A DNA stretch of 5,763 nt from an uncultured Nesterenkonia sp. (GTDB lineage: Bacteria > Actinomycetota > Actinomycetes > Actinomycetales > Micrococcaceae), in NCBI GenBank assembly GCA_946221825.1, contig CAMINA010000089.1, positions 1-5,763 of the forward strand. The letters are read 5' to 3'. Position numbers and translations under genes: made by a program. Shown piece after piece: positions 1 through 5,365 of this stretch (within the stretch, counting starts at the first letter, position 1; each line of letters begins with the position of its first letter). Below the pieces are notes generated by a model. It had not been told where the DNA came from. It worked only from the letters and a program-made list of their open reading frames with translations, and made no database searches.

Positions 1-218
1 CCGGCCCAGCCGTTGACCCGGCACCACTGCATGGACAGCGCGGAGAGCAGGATCATCGCCACGGTCATGGCCACCAGGACACGTGGGACGCTCCAGACCT
101 CGCGACGGCGCAGACGGCGCCCGGCAGGACCTCCGATCCGCTCGCTGAGATGCGCGAGAAGGGGGTCGTCCTGGGTGGGCGCGACAGCCTCGTCTCGAGA
201 TATGGTCCTCGTCACCAT
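1..218 (-). CDS. Membrane protein N-terminus, probable GT87-type glycosyltransferase (partial)
   Basis: Reading the minus strand from an ATG at 218-216 gives 72 open codons with no stop before the window edge, so the gene is 5'-complete and cut at its 3' end. A GAGGAG ribosome binding site (232-227) lies 8 nt upstream of the ATG. The protein starts with about 40 hydrophilic residues including a basic stretch (RRLRRRE, about 34-40). One hydrophobic segment follows (about 45-63, VPRVLVAMTVAMILLSALSM) and then QWCRVNGWA. A basic cytoplasmic N-terminus, a first membrane helix, and a Cys and Trp just outside it resemble the start of actinobacterial polyprenyl-phosphate-mannose-dependent GT87 (DUF2029-like) membrane proteins. 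Proteins of that kind are encoded near ino1 and ponA in several actinobacteria. The family call is from memory of the N-terminus only; the conserved loops lie outside the window. It is divergent from ino1. An in-frame GTG directly after the ATG is a less likely start. Confidence 0.65.
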   Translation of the reverse strand, partial: MVTRTISRDEAVAPTQDDPLLAHLSERIGGPAGRRLRRREVWSVPRVLVAMTVAMILLSALSMQWCRVNGWA

Positions 219-226
219 CCTGGGGT

Positions 227-232
227 CTCCTC
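227..232 (-). promoter_or_regulatory. Ribosome binding site of the left-edge membrane protein
   Basis: The minus strand reads GAGGAG here, 8 nt before the ATG at 218. This strong Shine-Dalgarno sequence decides the start of the truncated gene. Confidence 0.7.
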
Positions 233-241
233 GATTAGAGT
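232..241. promoter_or_regulatory. Candidate divergent -10 region between membrane protein and ino1
   Basis: The 10-mer CGATTAGAGT carries TAGAGT on the plus strand (236-241), matching the actinobacterial TANNNT -10 pattern. It would give an ino1 leader of roughly 35-40 nt. On the minus strand it carries TCTAAT (239-234), five of six matches to TATAAT. Transcription from the minus hexamer would begin almost inside the ribosome binding site of the membrane protein, so that use is less certain. No clear -35 box is visible for either strand. An identical 10-mer occurs at 2938-2947 in the other divergent gap. Confidence 0.35.
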
Positions 242-273
242 GAGCCTCATCCGAACGCCTCCGACCTAGTCCC

Positions 274-280
274 AAAGGAG
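274..280 (+). promoter_or_regulatory. Ribosome binding site of ino1
   Basis: AAAGGAG is a strong Shine-Dalgarno sequence. It is only 2 nt from the ATG at 283 but 8 nt from the in-frame TTG at 289. The spacing favours the TTG as the true start. Confidence 0.7.
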
Positions 281-282
281 AG

Positions 283-1374
283 ATGAGCTTGGCCTCAAAC
301 CCTATCCGTGTCGCGATCGTAGGTGTGGGAAACTGCGCCTCCTCCCTCATCCAGGGAGTGCAGTACTACAAGGACGCCCCAGACGATCAGCAGGTCCCCG
401 GACTCATGCATGTCCGCTTCGGGGAGTACCACATCGCCGACATCGAGTTCGTGACCGCCTTCGACGTCGACGCCGCCAAAGTCGGCCTGGATCTGTCGAA
501 GGCCATCGAGGTCTCGGAGAACAACACCATCCGGATCGCCGATGTCCCACCCACCGGCGTGGAGGTGCTGCGCGGCCCCACCCTGGACGGACTGGGCCGC
601 TACTACCGGGAGATGATCGAGGAGTCCCCGGCGCAGGCCGTGGACGTCGTCGCAGCTCTGCGGGAGGCCGCCGTGGACGTCCTGGTCTGCTATCTGCCGG
701 TGGGCTCCGAGGAGGCCGCGAGGTTCTATGCCCAGGCCGCCCTGGACGCCGGCGTCGCCTTCGTCAATGCCCTGCCGGTGTTCATCGCGGGGGTGCCCGA
801 GTGGGCTGAGAAGTTCGAGCAGGCCGGAGTCCCGATCGTCGGCGATGACATCAAGTCCCAGATCGGGGCGACGATCACCCACCGGGAGCTGGCGCACCTG
901 TTCGAGCGGCGCGGGGTCATCCTGGACCGGACGTATCAGCTCAACGTCGGCGGCAACATGGACTTCAAGAACATGCTCGAACGCGACCGGCTGGAGTCCA
1001 AGAAGGTCTCCAAGACCCAGGCCGTCACCTCCAACACCTCAGCGGACCTTCAGGACGGGGACGTGCACATCGGCCCCTCCGACTATGTGCAGTGGCTCGA
1101 TGACCGCAAATGGGCCTATGTGCGTCTGGAAGGCCGCAACTTCGGCGATGCTCCGGTCTCCATCGAATACAAGCTGGAGGTCTGGGACTCTCCGAACTCT
1201 GCCGGGGTGATCATCGACGCCGTCCGCGCGGCGAAGATCGGACTGGACCGAGGCATCGGCGGTCCGCTGACCTCCGCCTCGAGCTACTTCATGAAGTCCC
1301 CGCCCGAGCAGCTCCACGACGCCGAGGCCCACGAGGCCGTGGAGGCCTTCATCCGCGGAGAGGTGAAGCGCTAG
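283..1374 (+). CDS. ino1: Inositol-3-phosphate synthase (Ino1)
   Basis: It converts D-glucose 6-phosphate to 1D-myo-inositol 3-phosphate using bound NAD. This is the entry step to inositol for phosphatidylinositol, phosphatidylinositol mannosides and mycothiol in actinobacteria. The 363-residue length fits the short actinobacterial/archaeal type. Visible motifs are an N-terminal Rossmann dinucleotide loop (VAIVGVGNCASS, about 10-21), GDDIKSQIGATITHR (187-201), LNVGGNMDFKNM (220-231), the lysine-rich ESKKVSKTQAV stretch (238-248) that carries catalytic lysines in this family, and a conserved C-terminal part from SDYVQW to the GGPLTSASS region. The ATG at 283 has the ribosome binding site only 2 nt away. 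The TTG at 289 (protein starting M-A-S-N-P) has ideal 8 nt spacing and may be the real start, which would remove two residues. It is convergent with the downstream CCA enzyme gene and divergent from the membrane protein gene. No frameshift or missing motif was seen. Confidence 0.96.
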   Translation: MSLASNPIRVAIVGVGNCASSLIQGVQYYKDAPDDQQVPGLMHVRFGEYHIADIEFVTAFDVDAAKVGLDLSKAIEVSENNTIRIADVPPTGVEVLRGPTLDGLGRYYREMIEESPAQAVDVVAALREAAVDVLVCYLPVGSEEAARFYAQAALDAGVAFVNALPVFIAGVPEWAEKFEQAGVPIVGDDIKSQIGATITHRELAHLFERRGVILDRTYQLNVGGNMDFKNMLERDRLESKKVSKTQAVTSNTSADLQDGDVHIGPSDYVQWLDDRKWAYVRLEGRNFGDAPVSIEYKLEVWDSPNSAGVIIDAVRAAKIGLDRGIGGPLTSASSYFMKSPPEQLHDAEAHEAVEAFIRGEVKR

Positions 1375-1400
1375 GAGCCGGGCTCGACCCTCGCCCGCTC
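1375..1400. terminator. Candidate bidirectional hairpin between convergent genes
   Basis: Directly after the ino1 stop, GAGCCGGGC (1375-1383) can pair with GCCCGCTC (1393-1400). This forms 8 GC-rich base pairs with one bulged C (1379) and a 9-nt loop. No T-run follows on either side, so it is not a classical intrinsic terminator. U-poor hairpins of this kind are proposed to terminate transcription in high-GC actinobacteria. Its place in the 54 bp gap between ino1 and the oppositely oriented cca gene fits that role for both genes. Confidence 0.35.
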
Positions 1401-1428
1401 TGGCCTGCTCAGCGCTGTCCTGCCCAGT

Positions 1429-2853
1429 TCAGTCCTGTTCCGCCCACCACTGCTTGAGCAGGGCCGCTGCTTGTTCCTCCGCCACCGGACCGTTCTCCAT
1501 CCGGTGCTCGAGCAGGAACTTGTAGGCCTTGCCCACCGTGGGTCCGGGCGGGATCTCCAGGATCGACATGATCTGCTGACCATCGAGGTGAGGCCGGATC
1601 TTATCCAGCTCCTCCTGCTCGCGCAGTGCGGCGATCCGGTCCTCCAGATCGTCATAGGCGTGGTCCAGCCGGGCGGCCTTCTTCCGGTTGCGGGTGGTCA
1701 CATCTGAGCGGGTGAGCCGGTGCAGGCGCTCCAGCTGGTCTCCGGCGTCGGTGACATAACGGCGCACGGCAGAGTCGGTCCACCCCTGATCGCCGTAGCC
1801 GTAGAAACGCATGTGCAGCTCCACCAGCGTGGTGACCGCCCTGATGGTCTCCTTGTCGAACCGCAGAGCCTGCATGCGCTTGCGCGTGAGCTTGGCGCCG
1901 ACCACGTCGTGGTGGCGGAAGCTCACCCCGCCGCGGGCCTCGAAGCGCCGGGTCTTGGGCTTGCCCACATCGTGCATCAGGGCGGCGAAGCGCAGGATGA
2001 AGTCCGGGCCGGGGACCGGGCCGTCGGCGTCGGTCTCCAGGTCAGCGGCCTGCTCCAGCACCTTCAGCGAATGCTGATAGACGTCCTTATGCCGGTTGTG
2101 CTCATCATCCAGACGCTTCAGCGCAGGGACCTCTGGCAGCACGATCTCGGCCAGGCCGGTCTCCACCAGCAGGTCGACGCCGGCGCGCGGGTGATCACCG
2201 ATGATCAGCTTCACCAGCTCCTCACGCACCCGCTCGGCGGAGACGATGGAGATCCGCTCGGCCATCGCGGTCATCGCCCCACGCACCCCCTCAGCCACGT
2301 CCAGTCCGAGCTGGGAGGCGAAGCGGGCGGCCCGCATCATGCGCAGCGGGTCATCGGAGAAGGACTCCTCCGGCGTCGCGGGGGTGCGCAGCTGCCCGGC
2401 GTAGAGATCCCGGACCCCGCCGTGGGGGTCCACCAGCTCAAAGCTGGGCAGCTTCAGCGCCATGGCGTTGACGGTGAAGTCGCGGCGGACCAGGTCATCG
2501 CCCAGATCCCGGCCGAAGCGCACCTCGGGCTTGCGCGACTCCGGGTCATAGGCCTCGGCCCGGTAGGTGGTCACCTCGATGGTGTCACCGCCCTTGCGGA
2601 TGCCGATGGTGCCGAAGTCCCGGCCGATGTCCCAATGAGCATCGGCCCAGCCGGAGACCGCGGAGATGATCTCGTCCGGCGTCGCGTCCGTGGTGAAGTC
2701 CAGGTCCGGGGAGGTGCGGCCCAGGAAGAGGTCACGCACCGGCCCGCCGACCAACGACAGTTCGAATCCGGCGGCGGCGAAGACTTCGCCGAGCTCGACG
2801 ACGACATCCGACAGCCACGCGCCGTCAGGGAAACCAGAGGGAAGGTAAGGCAT
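1429..2853 (-). CDS. cca: CCA tRNA nucleotidyltransferase, class II, with HD domain
   Basis: It adds or repairs the 3'-terminal CCA of tRNAs from CTP and ATP in the cytoplasm. From the ATG at 2853 it is 474 residues, the usual length for the actinobacterial enzyme (mycobacterial pcnA). Domains in order: a polymerase-beta-type head with LVGGPVRDLFLGR (34-46) and the metal-binding DLD (50-52); RRDFTVNAMALKL (123-135); DDPLRMMRAARFASQLG (167-183); SAERVREELVKLI (205-217). Then follow an HD phosphohydrolase-like domain with YQHSLKVLEQ (259-268), LMHDVGKPK (292-300) and RHHDVVGAKL (313-322), and a helical, charged C-terminus. The ATG at 2853 has a GAGAAGG only 2 nt upstream. A GTG at 2874 would add seven residues (MWETEKA) and has a GGGGGAG 12 nt upstream. 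Both spacings are imperfect, so the start is unsettled. It is divergent from the Nudix gene, a conserved actinobacterial arrangement. All catalytic carboxylates are present. Confidence 0.95.
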   Translation of the reverse strand: MPYLPSGFPDGAWLSDVVVELGEVFAAAGFELSLVGGPVRDLFLGRTSPDLDFTTDATPDEIISAVSGWADAHWDIGRDFGTIGIRKGGDTIEVTTYRAEAYDPESRKPEVRFGRDLGDDLVRRDFTVNAMALKLPSFELVDPHGGVRDLYAGQLRTPATPEESFSDDPLRMMRAARFASQLGLDVAEGVRGAMTAMAERISIVSAERVREELVKLIIGDHPRAGVDLLVETGLAEIVLPEVPALKRLDDEHNRHKDVYQHSLKVLEQAADLETDADGPVPGPDFILRFAALMHDVGKPKTRRFEARGGVSFRHHDVVGAKLTRKRMQALRFDKETIRAVTTLVELHMRFYGYGDQGWTDSAVRRYVTDAGDQLERLHRLTRSDVTTRNRKKAARLDHAYDDLEDRIAALREQEELDKIRPHLDGQQIMSILEIPPGPTVGKAYKFLLEHRMENGPVAEEQAAALLKQWWAEQD

Positions 2854-2941
2854 AGCCTTCTCAGTTTCCCACACAGCCGGATCCCGCTCCCCCGCCGCTG
2901 GTCAGCGTGGACCGTGACACACCAGCGTTGCCTGCGCCGAT

Positions 2942-2947
2942 TAGAGT
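2942..2947 (+). promoter_or_regulatory. -10-like hexamer for the Nudix gene (leaderless type)
   Basis: TAGAGT fits TANNNT and ends 7 nt before the ATG at 2955, so a transcript would start at or next to the start codon. There is no Shine-Dalgarno sequence between it and the ATG. No convincing -35 box is visible; GTGACA at 2914-2919 resembles one but is 22 nt away, which is too far. The hexamer is part of the 10-mer CGATTAGAGT (2938-2947), also found at 232-241. Confidence 0.5.
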
Positions 2948-2954
2948 AGTGGGT

Positions 2955-3524
2955 ATGACCAGTTCGGGAACCGAGGGTGAACGGCAGACGCCTCTGACGG
3001 CGTCGATCGGTGCTGCCCGCACGCCGTCGCGCTCCTCCCGCCGCGCTCCGGTGCCGCACCCGCCCCGAGCCCGGGGTGCGCTGCCCACTGTGGAGGAGGT
3101 CAGCGCCGGAGGCGTGGTCATCCGTCCGGCCCCCCAGGGCTTCGATGCGGCCATCATCGCCCGCTACAACCGTGGCGGCCGCATGGAATGGTGCCTGCCC
3201 AAAGGCCACCCCGAGGGTCAGGAGACCCATGAGGAGGCGGCGGTCCGCGAGGTCGCCGAGGAGACCGGCATCGAGGGCTCCATCCTGACCAGCCTGGGCA
3301 GCATCGAGTACTGGTTCACCGTGCCCACCCATCGGGTGCATAAGACGGTCCACCACTTCCTGCTGGAGGCTGTGGGCGGTGACCTGACCACAGAGAAGGA
3401 CCCCGACCACGAGGCCGTGGACGTGGCCTGGGTGAATCTGGACGAGCTGGAGCGCGTCCTCTCCTTCCCCAACGAGCGCCGGATCGTCAGCCTCGCCCAA
3501 CAGGTCATCCAGGACTCGCTCTGA
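2955..3524 (+). CDS. Nudix hydrolase (MutT4-like position)
   Basis: It is a cytoplasmic Mg-dependent hydrolase of a nucleoside diphosphate linked to another group; the exact substrate cannot be told from sequence. The 189-residue protein has a complete Nudix box at residues 84-106: Gly84, five residues, Glu90, seven residues, then REVAEETGI. The box sits after EVSAGGVVIRP (48-58) and RMEWCLPKGHPEG (76-88), the usual strands of the fold. Residues 1-45 are rich in Ser, Arg, Pro and Ala and look disordered. The ATG at 2955 is chosen because a TAGAGT -10 hexamer ends 7 nt upstream and no ribosome binding site exists, which suggests leaderless translation. An in-frame GTG at 2907 would add 16 residues but lies upstream of that hexamer. 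The position, divergent from the CCA enzyme gene and before murJ, matches mycobacterial mutT4, so orthology is likely but not proven. murJ begins 23 nt after its stop. Confidence 0.93.
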   Translation: MTSSGTEGERQTPLTASIGAARTPSRSSRRAPVPHPPRARGALPTVEEVSAGGVVIRPAPQGFDAAIIARYNRGGRMEWCLPKGHPEGQETHEEAAVREVAEETGIEGSILTSLGSIEYWFTVPTHRVHKTVHHFLLEAVGGDLTTEKDPDHEAVDVAWVNLDELERVLSFPNERRIVSLAQQVIQDSL

Positions 3525-3533
3525 CGGCTCCGC

Positions 3534-3539
3534 TATAGT
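3534..3539 (+). promoter_or_regulatory. -10-like hexamer for murJ (leaderless type)
   Basis: TATAGT differs from TATAAT at one position and ends 8 nt before the murJ ATG at 3548. It starts 9 nt after the Nudix stop codon. Between it and the ATG there are only the bases CCTCCCCG, with no Shine-Dalgarno sequence. A transcript from here would start about at the ATG. No clear -35 box is seen. Confidence 0.55.
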
Positions 3540-3547
3540 CCTCCCCG

Positions 3548-5326
3548 ATGACACAGACTTCCCCCTCAGCCCGGACGGCAGCGGATCAGCAGGATCCCGA
3601 CGCCGGCCGAGCCCCCGACGCCGCAGCCGACCCGGACTCCCACCTGCCCAAGGACGGCATGGCCAAGGCCAGCGCCGTCATGGCCGCAGGAACACTCCTC
3701 TCCCGCGTGCTGGGCTTCGTCCGGACCGCGCTGCTCGCGGTGGCGATCGGCCAGACCACGCTGATCGCGGATGTCTTCGAGAAGGCCAACACCATCCCGA
3801 ACGTGATCTATCTGCTGCTGGCGGGCGGCATGTTCAACGTGGTGCTGGTTCCCCAGCTGATCAAGGCCGCCAAGCGTCCGGACCGCGGCGCCGACTACAC
3901 CTCACGGCTGCTGACGCTGACCACGGTGATCCTGGCGGTCTTCACGCTGCTGCTGACGGTCATGGCCTACCCCATCGTCATGACGCTGACCCGCGGTTGG
4001 ACCGAGCCCATGCTGGTCCTGGGTGCGGCCTTTGCGGCCTGGACCCTGCCGCAGATCTTCTTCTACGGGCTCTATGCCGTCGTGGGCCAGATCCTCAACG
4101 CCAATGCCCGATTCGGCTGGTACATGTGGGCTCCGGTGCTGAACAACATGATCGCGATCACCGTGATCATCAGCTTCATCATCACCTTCGGCAGCTACTC
4201 CGCCACAGATGATCAGATGGTCGAATGGACCACCCAACAGACCATCTGGCTGGCCGCCGGACACACTGCCGGCATCGTGGCTCAGGCGCTGCTGCTGCTC
4301 TGGCCGCTCTCCAAGCTGGGCATGAAGATCCGGCCCAAGTTCGGCATCCGCGGCATGGGCCTGAAGACCACCGGCAAGATCGCCGGCTGGACCCTGGTGG
4401 CCATGCTGATCGGCAATGTGGCCAACCTGCTCTACTTCCGACTGATCTCCGGCGCCACCGCCGGCCGCCAGGAGGTGGCGGCCGAGGGCATCTCCCCGGC
4501 CTCCATCCCCGGTGAGACCTCAGCGAACATCGCCGAGCTGATGGTGATCCTGCCGCACTCGGTCTTCGTGCTCTCCATCGCCACAGTGCTGTTCAACCAG
4601 CTCTCCCGCTCCATGGACCTGGGCCATCTGAGCCGCGCCCGCGAACTCATCAACGAGGGGCTGCGGATCTTCGCCATCCCGGTGATGTTCTTCATGATCG
4701 CCATCCTGGTGGTGGCCGGTCCGCTGGGGCGCATCTTCGGCGGCTCCGCGGCCGATGCCCACCTGGCCGGCGCCGCGGTGGGGCAGCTGCTGGTCCTCCA
4801 CGCCCTGGGCATGCCGTTCCGTTCGGCGAACTTCTACCTGCTGCGCGTCTTCTACGCGGCAGAGGATGCCAAGACGCCGATGTTCATCTATGCGGTGATC
4901 GCCGCAGTGGGCCTGACGGTCACCCATATCTCTGCGCAGATCCTGCCCAGCTATCACGTGCCCTTCGTGGTGGTGGGCATGTTCAGCGTGCTGCACATGC
5001 TCCAGTATGTGATCTGCCACGTGCTGGTGGTCCGCCGCTGGGGCGGCTTCGGCTTCGGCACCGTGCTGGCCGCCTACTCCCGCTCGGGCGCCGCAGCCGT
5101 GGTGGCCGGCGTCGCCGGTGCCGCTGTGCTGTGGCTGCTGGGCGGCTACACGTGGGGCTTCGCGTGGGACTCGATCGGCAGCGCGCTGCTCAGCTGTGCC
5201 GCCGTCGGGCTGGTGATGGCCGCAGTCTTCGTGGTGATGCTGCGCAGCCTGAAGGTGCGCGAGTTCGATGACTTCATCCAGCCGCTGGCCCGGCGGATCC
5301 CGGCCCTGGGCAGGCTCAGCCGGTAG
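3548..5326 (+). CDS. murJ: Lipid II flippase MurJ (MviN)
   Basis: It moves the peptidoglycan precursor lipid II across the cytoplasmic membrane and belongs to the MOP exporter superfamily. The 592-residue protein has a hydrophilic, Asp/Ala/Pro-rich N-terminus (1-37), then many strongly hydrophobic segments from about residue 40 to 565, consistent with the family's 14 helices, and a short basic tail. The signature LSRVLGFVRTALLA (51-64) holds the two N-terminal arginines (Arg53, Arg59) that match essential cavity residues of E. coli MurJ. NTIPNVIYLLLAGGMFNVVLVPQL (81-104 region) and the QLSRSMD stretch (351-357) are also typical. No ribosome binding site precedes the ATG at 3548, but TATAGT lies 8 nt upstream, pointing to a leaderless mRNA. 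ATG 3659 (Met38), with AAGGA 4 nt before it, is an alternative that would trim the tail-like N-terminus. Unlike mycobacterial MviN, it ends after the membrane domain; the pseudokinase is encoded 39 nt downstream. Confidence 0.95.
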   Translation: MTQTSPSARTAADQQDPDAGRAPDAAADPDSHLPKDGMAKASAVMAAGTLLSRVLGFVRTALLAVAIGQTTLIADVFEKANTIPNVIYLLLAGGMFNVVLVPQLIKAAKRPDRGADYTSRLLTLTTVILAVFTLLLTVMAYPIVMTLTRGWTEPMLVLGAAFAAWTLPQIFFYGLYAVVGQILNANARFGWYMWAPVLNNMIAITVIISFIITFGSYSATDDQMVEWTTQQTIWLAAGHTAGIVAQALLLLWPLSKLGMKIRPKFGIRGMGLKTTGKIAGWTLVAMLIGNVANLLYFRLISGATAGRQEVAAEGISPASIPGETSANIAELMVILPHSVFVLSIATVLFNQLSRSMDLGHLSRARELINEGLRIFAIPVMFFMIAILVVAGPLGRIFGGSAADAHLAGAAVGQLLVLHALGMPFRSANFYLLRVFYAAEDAKTPMFIYAVIAAVGLTVTHISAQILPSYHVPFVVVGMFSVLHMLQYVICHVLVVRRWGGFGFGTVLAAYSRSGAAAVVAGVAGAAVLWLLGGYTWGFAWDSIGSALLSCAAVGLVMAAVFVVMLRSLKVREFDDFIQPLARRIPALGRLSR

Positions 5327-5355
5327 GCTGTGACCGGATATCCCCAAGAACTCCC

Positions 5356-5361
5356 AGGAGG
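5356..5361 (+). promoter_or_regulatory. Ribosome binding site of the pseudokinase gene
   Basis: AGGAGG is a full-consensus Shine-Dalgarno sequence, 4 nt before the GTG at 5366. It contrasts with the two preceding genes, which have none. It supports translation of this gene from a longer murJ transcript. Confidence 0.75.
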
Positions 5362-5365
5362 ACAA

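Noticed and set aside
13..243. A 76-codon plus-strand open frame at the left edge
   Set aside because: Arg/Ser-rich shadow of the minus-strand membrane protein, which has a ribosome binding site and a hydrophobic helix.
242..282. Possible riboswitch or attenuator in the ino1 leader
   Set aside because: The leader is only about 40 nt and shows no stable hairpin or recognisable aptamer pattern.
295..897. Long minus-strand open frame inside ino1
   Set aside because: Antisense shadow of a strongly conserved enzyme, with no recognisable motif.
1375..1385. Perfect palindrome GAGCCGGGCTC after ino1
   Set aside because: The centre leaves no workable loop for a hairpin by itself. The longer pairing with 1393-1400 is the better structure. 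It could be an operator, but nothing else supports that.
1720..2949. A 409-codon plus-strand open frame opposite the CCA enzyme gene
   Set aside because: It is antisense to a clear gene with intact catalytic motifs. Its composition (His, Gly, Gln, Arg rich) is typical of a shadow frame in high-GC DNA, and no domain is recognisable.
5336..5343. GGATATCC palindrome between murJ and the pseudokinase gene
   Set aside because: An 8-bp palindrome is expected by chance in this length and has no repeat or promoter context.
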